Positions 21,116-31,157 of a stretch of 64,000 bases of DNA are shown here, piece after piece. The notes beneath the pieces are model-generated. The model worked only from the letters and a program-made list of their open reading frames with translations. It was not told the DNA's origin and ran no database searches. The position numbers and the translations under genes were made by a program. The stretch comes from Apoda limacodes. Lineage: Eukaryota > Arthropoda > Insecta > Lepidoptera > Limacodidae. Positions within the stretch are counted from its first letter, which is position 1, and every line of letters begins with the position of its first letter. The DNA lies in contig OX291551.1 in assembly GCA_946406115.1 (NCBI GenBank), positions 8,122,001 through 8,186,000 of the forward strand, written 5' to 3'.

Positions 21116-21464
21116 CGACATGTATATTGGATTTTGAGAAATAAGTGTCTTAAACCTTAGTACGTATTACATAATAGATCAGTAATTTATCAGTATCTCC
21201 TATTTTACACAAGCTAACAAGTATAGTAGTGGTCAACTTAGTAAAATATAAGTGATGAAATTGAAAACTAACTTGGATATTCGTATCTATTTGCTTTCTT
21301 AAGTTGATAGATGTGAGGTTTCCCAAAACTGAATACCGAGAATAGAAACTATTTATGTTTGCAAACTGTCTAGACTGACAGGCTGAAGGCTAACATATAC
21401 AACACAAGTATTAAGATCTATATTTAGTCAAGTACTAATATTTAATGTAATATGTTACTGCGGA

Positions 21465-21720
21465 CGGATGCAAAACTCGGATGTTCGATATTACCACAAG
21501 TTCGAGCCCAGCGTTTACCTATTAGTCTTTTTCTTAATTTCTCAAGTACATTATAAACAAAATAGCGTTAAGAAACCTGAATACGTCAGGAAAACGTACG
21601 TGAAGTCCATAATCCGCCCTGGGCCCGCGTGTGGACTACGGCCAAAATAGCTGTCAGGGAGTGTATGCCGTTCCCCAACAGTGGGGACGTATGAGGCTGG
21701 TTAAGGTTAATTCGGTAATT
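21465..21720 (+). repeat. SINE, tail family CCGCACTGGGCCCG, copy 1
   Basis: TTTTTCTTAATTTCTCAAGTAC, AAGAAACCTGAATACG and GTGAAGTCCATAATCCGCCC, then GGGCCCGCGTGTGGACTA and CCCCAACAGTGGGGACGTAT. The same order occurs at 42681-42965 and partly at 43230-43410 and 51070-51240. Confidence 0.6.
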
Positions 21721-22033
21721 AATCGCCAAAACAGATTTCTTAAGAGTATAAACATTTTAACATTGATTAACAACAATCATACCTAATTATATTTTCGACT
21801 AGGGAATACAATTTCGAGATTTATATTCGCCATCTCGCGTGATAAGTCTGGGGTCGAGATTAGCAAATTGGGATCGTCAATATCGAGATTTTTACCTATT
21901 GTTTGCAATAATGCGTTATTTTCATAAAGAATTACTCAAACCGAATGAAATCTACCTACTTAGGTTATTGCTGATATATTTTTAAATATCAATTATTATT
22001 TTTTCAAAAAAAATTGAATTGCTTATTCAATTA

Positions 22034-22197
22034 CTGGGTACTTAGGGTTTTGTAAGCCACAGGCTGTTGAACGTGAATTTTAGCTATTGGCTTCCAACTT
22101 CGAGGAACGAAAATAAATAATTAAAAAAACCCGACTGCAAAAACATTAAGAACGTAAAAGAAATTAAAAAATACCCAATATTTAACTTTAAGCATAA
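22034..22197 (-). repeat. Right arm of the long-range inverted repeat
   Basis: Inverse of 19041-19214; see that entry. On this arm AAAAAACCCGACTGCAAAAAC marks the internal part. Confidence 0.65.
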
Positions 22198-22379
22198 CTA
22201 ATAGTTAAACTATTTGAACTTTTATTACAATGAGTCCCGCCTGGTTATAGTCTAGTTTTAATTTTGTTTTAGTTCTTAATGTTTTTGCAGTCGGCTTTTT
22301 TTTATTTACAGCTTTTTTCTTTTTTTTTTTACTCGTGCCTGACTATTTTACTGTTAATTGTTACATATTTTCTGCCTTT

Positions 22380-22690
22380 AAAAGCCCTTTCTTTTAATAC
22401 TAAAAATGAACATACTCGAGGGTTTAAAAAAAAAAAGATTTTTTAAGAATTTAACCCAGTACCTACCGAGTGACACTTGCGCCATTATGATGTATCATTT
22501 ATGAAAATCGGTTGAGCCATGAGTTCCTACAAGCTGACATAGGATACATAAATACATACATAAAACAGGCCAAACACATAATCCACTAATTTAAATCCAA
22601 ATACTTTAATTCTCAAAAATAATAATATCAGTTTACTATTTTGAAGTCAATAACCTCCTTTTGGGCTTCGCCGCAGTCGGGTAAAACAGA
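22380..22690. repeat. Dispersed repeat fragment
   Basis: Contains ATGAAAATCGGTTGAGCCAT, an AATACATACATAAAA run, and GGGCTTCGCCGCAGTCGGGT. These modules occur in common short Lepidopteran repeats. No ends were defined. Confidence 0.4.
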
Positions 22691-23590
22691 GCCAATATGT
22701 TTCTTACAGATAAGATTTATTTTCTCAGCAGGCTTACCATACTAACCCAGTCTATAATCTCGTTCATAACTTTCAAGATCTCGAACTATCGTTAAAGATT
22801 AAGATTGCATTTGCTATTTTCAACGGACTTGCTCGAAGTGACTCTAATTATATCGCAGTTACGGTCATAATGCAGCTTGTAAAACACCCTGTCTTACTTT
22901 CGGTGTTATTACATTTTTATTAAATCTTATCAAAATATAGGCTATTGACCACTTGGCCCGTAGATTTATTTCAATGAAAATGCTTATTTACTTGCACTAG
23001 GGCGGCGTGAGAAAAAAAAATCCGCGCCCTATATTCTACAGATATTTGTGTGAAAATGAAATGTTGTTTAATTTATTTATTTGCCGCGCAAGTGTGTTGA
23101 AAAATGCCATTCGAAACCAATGAGTGCTGCCTTGTGTGTCATGACTAACTTAGCTCACTTGTTTCAGAATATACTGTACTTACATTATTAATGACCTAAA
23201 AGGTTTGTTTATACTTAACGTTGAACTGGGATGCATTAAGCTAGCACATATTATAAAGTATGTTGGACCTATATATTAAACCAAACCAGCCAACGGAAAC
23301 TTTACTTCAGACCAAGTTGTAGCTTAGTTTGTACTGAACACGTATTAGAGCCATAAAATTAATTAATCCTTCACAGAGATGGTTCACAAAATAGAGGGCT
23401 CCGCACATTTATAATACATACTAAGTTACAATATAATACGCATAAACACGTTTTCGATGTTTTTGCCCTATCGTACAATACAGTATTTTAACAGTAGGTA
23501 ATACATTTAAGCTTTTCCGTGATTAAAGCGTTAGAAAAGTATACTTACAAATAATAAAAACTGGCCAAGTGTGTGAGTATGTATATGTAT
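22691..23590. other. Unassigned sequence
   Basis: No supported feature seen. Confidence 0.35.
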
Positions 23591-23995
23591 TATATATATA
23601 CAAATACAAATACAAATATCCTTTATTGCACAAAACAAAAACACAAACTTATTGAAAAAATAATATTAAAAAACACGTACAACAGGCGATCTTATCGCCA
23701 GATGGCGATTTCTACCAGATAACCTATGTTGGTATTGATATACAAATTTAAAAGATTGGAATGGTAGGATGTGCAAAATTGTACAAAAACTGAAATAAAG
23801 ATATAAGTAACATAGAATAAGAATAAATTACCAAATAAATATATAACTACAAAATACATAAATACCCTTATACATAAAATATAAAATACATTAATTCCTT
23901 ACATAAAAATACATAAACTACACATAAATAAAACAATCATAACTTAAATATTTAAGTGTCTACATCAGAAGAACAGAGGGAGCAAAACAACAAGG

Positions 23996-25993
23996 TTATG
24001 CGAGATTTAAAAAATGCTTTTTCACTTGTGCTTTGAAGGTTGTAAGTGATTGTGCTTTTCGGATATCTACTGGGAGAGAGTTCCACAATCGCACTGCTTG
24101 TACGGTGAAGGAATCATCGTAAAATTTTGAGTTGTGACTCGGTGTATTAAGTAATAAATTAGAGGAGGAACGCAAAGAGGCATAGTAACCAAAACGCTCT
24201 TTGAGATAAGAAGGGTAGCTAGGATTAAACAGCAAACAGTAAAGAAGTGAAAGAATACGAGCATTCCGGCGAAAGCGAATTGGGAGCCACTTGAGCTTCA
24301 CGCGGAAATTGGAAATATGGTCATATTTGCGTAATCTAAATATAAACCGAATACAGAGATTTTGTAGTCGCTCAAGTTTGTTTAATTGGTCTTCAGTTAA
24401 ATCAGGATAGCTAGCATCGGCGTAATCGAGTATAGGAAGCAAAAAAGAGTGTGCAAGAACAATTTTAGTGTCCGTGGGTAGGAAATTTTGCAGCCTTCTT
24501 AGGGAACCTACAGCGGAAAACATTTTCCTACTGACCTCGGCTATCTGTGAAGTCCAAGACATACTACTATCTATAATAATACCTAGATTCTTAACCTGGT
24601 AATTATAAGGTATAAGTACATTGTCTACACAAACTTTTGGGAGACTAACCCAGTTTATTCTAGACATAAACTTTGGACTGCCTAGTATTATGGCCTGGGT
24701 TTTTGCTGGGTTTATTTTTATGCCAAAGGCTTTGCTCCATTCTGAAATTCTGAGGAGATCAGAGTTTATCAAACATATCGTTTGAAATAAATCTTCAAAA
24801 GTTGTTTGATTATAGACCTGGAGATCGTCTGCATACATGTGGTGGAGAGAAGAAAGTTGGTGAGTAATTGAATTGATAAAAATCGCAAATAAGAGAGGAG
24901 ATAAAACGCCACCTTGCGGAACACCGGCAACTATGTGGCACCAATCTGAAAAAATGTTATCGAATTTGATACTTTGCCTACGTCCACGCAAGTAGCTCTG
25001 AAACCATGCAACCACCGTTGGAGATATGTTAAGAGAACGCAATAACTCCAACAACACATCAAAATCGACAGTATTAAATGCATTACTAAAATCAAGTAAA
25101 GTTAATACTGTGAGCTGTTTATTGTCCATTCCCATGCGAATGTCATCCGTGATTTTAACTAGAGCCGTAACAGTACTATGTCCTGCACGAAATGCTGATT
25201 GAAGAGGATTTAATAGGTTATTTCGTGTCAAAAACAGGTTTAGTTGTTTTTGGACAAGACGCTCAAGGACTTTGGATAAAAAAGGAAGAATAGAAATAGG
25301 ACGAAAATCAGAAAGACTAGAAGGATTCGATTTTTTTGGCAAAGGAATTATGTGAGCGTCCTTCCATGCCAAAGGAAATGTACAAGAGGAAATAGAATGA
25401 TTAAGGATTTTTGTAATTGTAGGACAGATAATATCAATTATATAAATTATCATGTTACGGCTTATATCGTCGTTACCAACTGCATTGGAAGTAATGGCGA
25501 GAACGTTCTTCTTAACATCACAATCGGTGAATTGTGTAAAAGTAAAAGGAGAGAAATCAGGAGTTGGTAGTGACGAAAGATTATTTAAAGTATTGGTTTT
25601 CGCAATACCATCAAAGATAGAAGAGGAAGTGAAGTGTTGATTTAGGAGATTAACATTGATGTTTGGCGGAAATGAATTCTGAGATGATTTGCCAACTCCT
25701 ATTGATTTTAGAAATTTCCATACTTTAGACGGATTTTCATTTTCAACTGATTTGTGAATGTGGCGTCGCTGCGCGTCTCTACACATTGTATTGCAGCGAT
25801 TCCGTAAAAGTCTATAATTTTCTAGATTGGCATCAGTAGGATTTCTTTTATATTTGGATTTAGCATTGTTTTTCTTAGCCATCAGTGCTTTGATTTCCTC
25901 TGTTAACCAGGGTGCAGGAAGATGTTTTACTCTGACTGGTCGGATAGGTGCATGCACATCATAAAGTTTAGTTAACATAGAGTTGAAAAGCAT
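23996..25993 (-). CDS. Reverse transcriptase, 665 residues
   Basis: An open frame with the ordered reverse-transcriptase motifs: PLPKKSNPSSLSDFRPISIL with LSKVLERL (motif 1-2), QSAFRAGHSTVTALV, LDFSNAFNTVD (motif A aspartate), AGVPQGGVLSPLLF (motif B), MYADD (catalytic motif C), then INPAKTQAIILG and NLGIIIDSSMSW. The C-terminal 200 residues form the usual thumb and Cys-poor tail. The first 45 residues (LYDVHAPIRPVRVKHLPAPW) belong to the endonuclease-RT linker, so the annotated ATG is not the original start; the frame continues open upstream to about 26043. Makes cDNA by target-primed reverse transcription in related elements. All catalytic residues are present. Confidence 0.85.
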   Translation of the reverse strand: MLFNSMLTKLYDVHAPIRPVRVKHLPAPWLTEEIKALMAKKNNAKSKYKRNPTDANLENYRLLRNRCNTMCRDAQRRHIHKSVENENPSKVWKFLKSIGVGKSSQNSFPPNINVNLLNQHFTSSSIFDGIAKTNTLNNLSSLPTPDFSPFTFTQFTDCDVKKNVLAITSNAVGNDDISRNMIIYIIDIICPTITKILNHSISSCTFPLAWKDAHIIPLPKKSNPSSLSDFRPISILPFLSKVLERLVQKQLNLFLTRNNLLNPLQSAFRAGHSTVTALVKITDDIRMGMDNKQLTVLTLLDFSNAFNTVDFDVLLELLRSLNISPTVVAWFQSYLRGRRQSIKFDNIFSDWCHIVAGVPQGGVLSPLLFAIFINSITHQLSSLHHMYADDLQVYNQTTFEDLFQTICLINSDLLRISEWSKAFGIKINPAKTQAIILGSPKFMSRINWVSLPKVCVDNVLIPYNYQVKNLGIIIDSSMSWTSQIAEVSRKMFSAVGSLRRLQNFLPTDTKIVLAHSFLLPILDYADASYPDLTEDQLNKLERLQNLCIRFIFRLRKYDHISNFRVKLKWLPIRFRRNARILSLLYCLLFNPSYPSYLKERFGYYASLRSSSNLLLNTPSHNSKFYDDSFTVQAVRLWNSLPVDIRKAQSLTTFKAQVKKHFLNLA

Positions 25994-26037
25994 AATTTTT
26001 TCATCAACTGAAGGAGATTTATCAATTACAGTCCAGT

Positions 26038-26928
26038 CTAAGATGCTAGATCTTCATGAAGAAGCTTTATATCCATGGCACTAAAATTGCGTTGCAGAAG
26101 TATTCTCGATTTTGCTTTAGGGTTACGTATTTTATAAGAAAGATATAATAAATCATGATAGGAAAAAGCATCAGCTGAACATTGACCATGCTTAGCGACG
26201 TGTTCAGAAGAAGAAACAAAAATTAAATCTAAAAGAGAAGGGGAGCAATTTGGATAGAAGTGAGTGGCTTGTAGCGGTAGAATGTACATATTACTTGCTT
26301 CTACAATAGATCTCAGATGTTTAGCTCGTGAATCATTTTTAAGTATGCAAGTGTTGAAATCACCCATGATAATAGAATGTGTATATGTAGGTGTCAGGTC
26401 TTCTAGGAGCTTTTCAAATGTAGAAAAATAATTAACATGTACTGATGGACTATAGAAAACTCCAAGAAGAGCTTTACTATGGTGTAGGGTAATTTCAATA
26501 AATAAATATTCAGGTGTATTAGATTGAGGAGATTGATCAGAAGAACTAACAATTGAAAAAGGGATAGATGATCGAAGATAAATTGCCACTCCACCTCCAG
26601 TACGAAAAGTGCGATCATTGCGAATGAGCTGAAATCCTGGTATGCAGTAAGAAGTAGAAGGCAGACAGGGTTTAAACCAGGATTCAGACACAAGGATTGC
26701 ATGAATGTTATTATTTCCCTCAAATGTAGCCAGCATATCAGAGTAATGAGCCGGAATGCTTTGGGAATTGATATGAACAACATTGAAATTTTTCACTAAG
26801 ACTGAGAAATGAGAATGGAGAGAGTCATTTAACGAAGGAATGCTGTGAAAACTGTTATTGCCGTTCAAATCCTCAGAAGATGATGTAAATGACTGATAAT
26901 CATTTATGCTATCATAACTGCTATCCAT
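26038..26928 (-). CDS. AP-endonuclease domain, 296 residues
   Basis: An apurinic-endonuclease-like domain that nicks target DNA in non-LTR retrotransposition. Visible motifs: NVVHINSQSI near residue 50, LVSESWF (metal-binding Glu), GGVAIYLRSSIPF, LLGVFYSP, IMGDFN (catalytic Asp/Asn), and FSYHDLLYL in place of the usual SDH box. The frame ends in TAG at 26038-26040, 45 nt before the start of the reverse-transcriptase ORF and in a different frame. The two are therefore one ancestral ORF broken by a small indel. The first 45 residues are Ser/Asn-rich and weakly conserved. Confidence 0.8.
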   Translation of the reverse strand: MDSSYDSINDYQSFTSSSEDLNGNNSFHSIPSLNDSLHSHFSVLVKNFNVVHINSQSIPAHYSDMLATFEGNNNIHAILVSESWFKPCLPSTSYCIPGFQLIRNDRTFRTGGGVAIYLRSSIPFSIVSSSDQSPQSNTPEYLFIEITLHHSKALLGVFYSPSVHVNYFSTFEKLLEDLTPTYTHSIIMGDFNTCILKNDSRAKHLRSIVEASNMYILPLQATHFYPNCSPSLLDLIFVSSSEHVAKHGQCSADAFSYHDLLYLSYKIRNPKAKSRILLQRNFSAMDIKLLHEDLAS

Positions 26929-26938
26929 GTAAACACTT

Positions 26939-27385
26939 TAAATATTAAATATAATTATACTAAGTATATATAAAAAATAAAAGCAATATAATATAAATAA
27001 ATAAAATATTAAAATTAAGTTTTAAAACTTGCTAAATTAATCAATTTCCGATTACCTGCCATTATTGTGTGACAAAATAAAAATAAGATAAAAAACACAT
27101 AAAAAAAAAAAAAAAAATTAGTTTACACAGCGAGAGATTAAATTGTTGAGAAAAGAAAAATAAAATAAAAACTTTTAGGTATATGATCAACAACATATAT
27201 ATATATATATGTGTATAAATGTATATGTATACATTACTTCACATATAGGCCTTCAATCTGGAATGATTTTGCAAAATCAATTGCTGGATTAAATAAACAA
27301 AGCTTGGAAAATTATGATTTTTTATAAGATGAAATAATCGATACATCAGAGCACGTATTAATTTCCTTTGCTGTCATTTTCAACA
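26939..27385. other. Low-complexity AT-rich sequence
   Basis: Poly(A) stretches and (TA)n around 27198-27211. No supported gene. Confidence 0.5.
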
Positions 27386-27619
27386 TTATAAATTTCCGTT
27401 GATGAGATTCAATATACGCATCTTCAAAAAATCTATTACATTAAGGGATGTCATTTCAGTTGACATTTTTAGGTGTTCTCGAAATTCGGTGGCATTTTTA
27501 TTTTCTTGACTTTTTAAATAATGACAATAAAATAGATATTTGACTTTGAAAATTGAGATTGACGTCTTTTTACATTTTTGGACAATGAAGACATAATATA
27601 TAGGTGATGATGTATACAA
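27386..27619 (-). other. 77-codon ORF, unrecognised
   Basis: The frame starts MYTSSPIYYVFIVQKCKKTS and contains KNATEFREHLKMSTEMTSLN. The second half looks more protein-like than most chance ORFs here, but there is no motif, no start context and no related copy in the window. Confidence 0.15.
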
Positions 27620-28014
27620 ATAGGCTAGTTACCACCTTTTTTATGTGTCATTATAAAAGGTCTTTGGTGATAAGACACATCAGTAATAATAAAATTTAGA
27701 GATATTAACCCTTTTAAGACTTCTCACCGATTGCTTGATGTTTGTTGAAAAGTTCTTCAACATTTCTAATTATTTTTATCTGCCAATTTATAGATGGCGT
27801 TCTAAAAACTAGTCATATATGTGAAAGGTTTTCAGACATCTAATTTTACTTTTTCTCTGAGCCTGCGGTAGCTAGAAGTGTCCGCTAAGTGTTAACATTT
27901 AAAGATACCACCTTTTTTAAACCTAACGAAAAATACTCCATACTACCTAAACCTACGATAATATTACAATTATCTCTTTAAATATTGCGTTTATACTATG
28001 CATTACCCGATATA

Positions 28015-28315
28015 CTTTTCACTGCAGGGGCACAATCCCCTCCTTGAAAAAGGAAGCTTAGGCCATGATGCAGGTTGGCCGACGTTGTCGAGCTAGTGGC
28101 CACTTGACTCGAAAAGTTGTCAAGCCGCCTATCAGGCTTCTGACTACGCTTGAGGACTGCTGTCATATGACAAACTACCACTATCCATAAAAATGCGTCA
28201 ATAGGCGGTCACACATTCAAGTAGTGATCAAGTCCGACGTTGCTTAACTTTGCATATCGTTTCTGATAGGCAAGTGTCACTGAGCCACGAGCTCCTTACG
28301 TTTACGTATGAGCTG
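28015..28315 (-). repeat. 5S rRNA-derived SINE, best-preserved copy
   Basis: The minus strand carries AAGTTAAGCAACGTCGGACT (about 28250-28231), the A-box segment of 5S rRNA, then ACTACTTGAATGTGTGACCGCC (about 28225-28204), the C-box segment. Order and spacing agree with the 5S internal RNA polymerase III promoter. The body GAGGACTGCTGTCATATGAC and tail GCTTAGGCCATG/AGGAGGGGATTG are shared with the copies at 1.1 and 41.8 kb. Confidence 0.65.
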
Positions 28316-28319
28316 CCAT

Positions 28320-29034
28320 AACAAAAGTATATTAAAATTAAACCAGTAATATAAAAAAAAAACAAAACAAACCCCGGAATTGTCGGTTCATTTGTTTTTA
28401 AAGTAAGAAAGTACACGATATTTGACAATCCCAAAAAAAAAAAAATTCAAAATTTTCCCCGGATTCATACTCGGTTTTACGCTCTAAATGCAAAAACTGT
28501 ATCGGGATTTTAATAAGTATTAACGTTATACTAAAATGGTAAGGATTGTAGTTTACTTTGTTTATAATAACGAGAACCATCTTTGTTTGCTGTACACAAA
28601 GCATAAAAAATAACTAAACTTCACCTGTCATTCACGATTAAGAAAAAAATAATTATACGTAGTAAACTGATTTCAAATTTATACTGTATGCCAGGTGCAT
28701 TTGTTCTATTAAATAACAAGGAACATGTACAATTTTCCTACGAGAATATTTCATATTATATATTTCATTTTCACGTTGTCCTGCGAAAATTTAGATTATA
28801 TACAAAAGTAAGGAAGAGAAATTTTTGAGGAAATGAATGTAAGTATTCGTATGAAAATACATTTTTGTATCTCATACTTGTAATGTGTTTTAAGGGATAT
28901 TTAAAAAATTAAAAAATAGTTGGATTTTTAGCAAGTAGTATTAGGGTATGTTTATATGAAAGGCGTTAAACGCGCTTTTTCTAGGATTTGTTTACTATTT
29001 TTTATATTGTTGCCTATACACGCATGCGTGCTTA
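28320..29034. other. Unassigned sequence
   Basis: Short low-complexity ORFs only. Confidence 0.35.
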
Positions 29035-29215
29035 TTTTTTGCCCGACTGCGAGAAAGAAGGAGGGCTATGTTTTTCGGGTGTTTTTATGTATGTATATTT
29101 CTTTGGCACGCTCTGTGGCCTAAACGGCTTGATGGATTTTAGCTTGAGAACGGTCGTAAGATTCATATCATTTTTTAGAGTGATACTGGGTAAATAAAAT
29201 CCTAAAAATCAAAAT
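29035..29215 (+). repeat. CCCGACTGCGAGAAAG dispersed repeat
   Basis: Contains CCCGACTGCGAGAAAGAAGG, GGCACGCTCTGTGGCC and AACGGCTTGATGGATTTTAG, a module set I associate with short Lepidopteran elements. A related GCAGTCGGGTTTTTTAT lies at 29417. Confidence 0.45.
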
Positions 29216-29523
29216 GGTAGATTTTATGTGCTTTGATATGCGGGCTAAAAATTTTTTTTTCAAGACTCTCAAGTTGGGCATTAAAATAAAGGGCTTTAAA
29301 TGTAAAGTAAGTAAAAAAATTGGACAAAAATAACATAGAAAAATCTGTTAATAAAATAATTAAATTAAAACACCCGAATGCAAAAATTTAAATAACTAAA
29401 CAGAAATAAAAACAACGTTTTTGCAGTCGGGTTTTTTATTTATTTATTATCTAATCATAAATAGAAAAGTATTACGTACAGTGTGTAGATACGCGTTAAT
29501 TAATATGCTGTGTAAAATTTATT

Positions 29524-29790
29524 TTGGTACTTTGCTTCGCTTCGACTCTGCTGAAGTGTGAATTGACCCTTATAACCGCTGCAAATGAGACTTTTCAGGT
29601 GAATGCCATTTCATACATTAAACAGAAAACCCAGAGTAGACCTACTGAAGATTTAGACAAATTAGCCGCTGTGTATAAACACAAAATAATTTATTACTTC
29701 GATAGAAGAGGGGGTTCACGACCGACCGTAGCGAGCGCGAGATTTAAAATTACAGATTTTTTCTTACAATTACAATTCAATATACTATAA
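29524..29790 (+). other. 88-codon ORF, unrecognised
   Basis: Contains VNAISYIKQKTQSRPTEDLD and YKHKIIYYFDRRGG. An internal CAG|GTGAAT could be a splice donor. I know no family for it; it may be a fragment of a lost element. Confidence 0.15.
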
Positions 29791-29809
29791 TATAACCCTT
29801 CTGTTGTGT

Positions 29810-29945
29810 GCCAGATTAGGCGACATTTCGCCATTTAGGCTATCTCGAAAAATTGCGATCGGCGACCAGTCACCATTTAGGCTATCTCAAAGTAAAAATA
29901 GGGCGATTTTAGGCTAACCAGAAATGACAATCCGGCGCTGATTTC
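29810..29945 (+). repeat. TTTAGGCTA-containing repeat (partner at 33.57-33.67 kb)
   Basis: CCATTTAGGCTATCTC occurs twice 57 bp apart, followed by GCGATTTTAGGCTAAC. 33570-33665 contains CTATTTTAGGCTACTT and GCGATTTTAGGCTACTCAGC. Both blocks flank the non-LTR element at 30.3-33.0 kb. Confidence 0.4.
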
Positions 29946-31083
29946 TTTCTTGATTAAACACGATAATTTTTATCGTACATACACTCGGGTGGTTAAAAAA
30001 TTGTATTGGCAGTACTGTGATAGAGCGGTACTATTTCTGACAAGAGGACAGGAGAGCAGCATTCATTTTACAACGGGACAGAAAGGGACAACACGAACGC
30101 GACCTAGTTGCTTTATTCCAAGTTTTGATTGTTTTTGTGAAAAGAAAATTTTGTCTATTTAAGTAAAAAGATTGATGTTCATACACGGGAAATAAATAAA
30201 ACTTTTAAGGGTTTAGTGGTAAAAAATTTGATTTTTTAAAGTCGTAAGTACTAGTATTATGTAAGTACATAACATATTGCGTTTATGACGGTAAACGATT
30301 TAATTATTTTTTTTATTTTACTAATGCGGGTAAATACATAAATAAATAAATCTTTATTAACACAGTAAAACAATTTTGTTCGCCAGTCCAAGAATACATT
30401 GTTATGTTTTTTACAAAATACGAAAACGCAATAACAAAATATTATCATTTTGGAAAGATCATTAACAGCCGTGCTAGGTATAACCTGTGTTACAACTGTT
30501 AATGTCTCCCTCCGTGCTGCGATCAATTACATATCTAGCTAATTTAGTGAATAATAACACAAATCAATTGTATATAAATACCTTTAAATCTCAATAATAT
30601 GTAGTCCAAGCCTTTAGCAAGAAATTTGCACATAGTTACTCACTTTCTTAAAAGTTATACATTATAATAAACCATAATTATTAAGTAGTAAAATTAATTT
30701 AAATAACAAAGATTGAATAACTGAATTACACAGTACACTACACCTTTTATATTGTGTAGTTCTAGACAAAATTAAACTAAAACAATGTAAGAAAGGTATG
30801 ATTTTTTTTAACGAAAAAATAAAATAATAGGTAGTTTACAAATTAGCTTGCACGAGTATTAGGTATGACTCGGTACAAAAATTGTAGATTTATAGTTTTA
30901 TTTTTTTTTCCGAATAAAGTGGTAATAATGATATGTAAATTAAAACCCTGTTTAGGAAAATATACTTAACTATAATTTAAATGTAATTACAATAGGTTAA
31001 GCAATAGAGTGTGTTTATATATTAAAAAAATAAATGGGTGTGTGTTGATTTATATAGCTATGTTGATATGTATATATTTATAT

Positions 31084-31106
31084 GTGTGTGTGTGTGTGTG
31101 TGTGTT
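31084..31106. repeat. GT microsatellite
   Basis: An uninterrupted (GT)n of about 22 bp in the 3' part of the non-LTR element; the related element has a longer impure GT tract at 34620-34700. Confidence 0.85.
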
Positions 31107-31157
31107 TGAGAGGAGATGTAATTTTAATGGATAAGGACAAGGGATATAAATAAGGGC

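Larger units (their letters stand above)
23596..26938 (-). mobile_element. Non-LTR retrotransposon, nearly full ORF2, CR1/Jockey-type
   Basis: On the minus strand it runs from about 26938 to a (ATTTGT)n tail at 23597-23615, preceded by GTGCAATAAAGGATATTTG with an AATAAA signal. Simple-repeat tails are usual for CR1-like elements. It contains an endonuclease region and a long reverse transcriptase separated by one frameshift. No ORF1 is visible upstream, so the copy is 5'-truncated or ORF1-less. It is the best preserved element in the window. Confidence 0.85.

Noticed and set aside
25352..25640. Plus-strand ORFs opposite the reverse transcriptase
   Set aside because: Antisense shadows of the minus-strand 665-residue frame.
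26403..26783. 126-codon hydrophobic minus-strand ORF
   Set aside because: Out-of-frame shadow inside the endonuclease domain.
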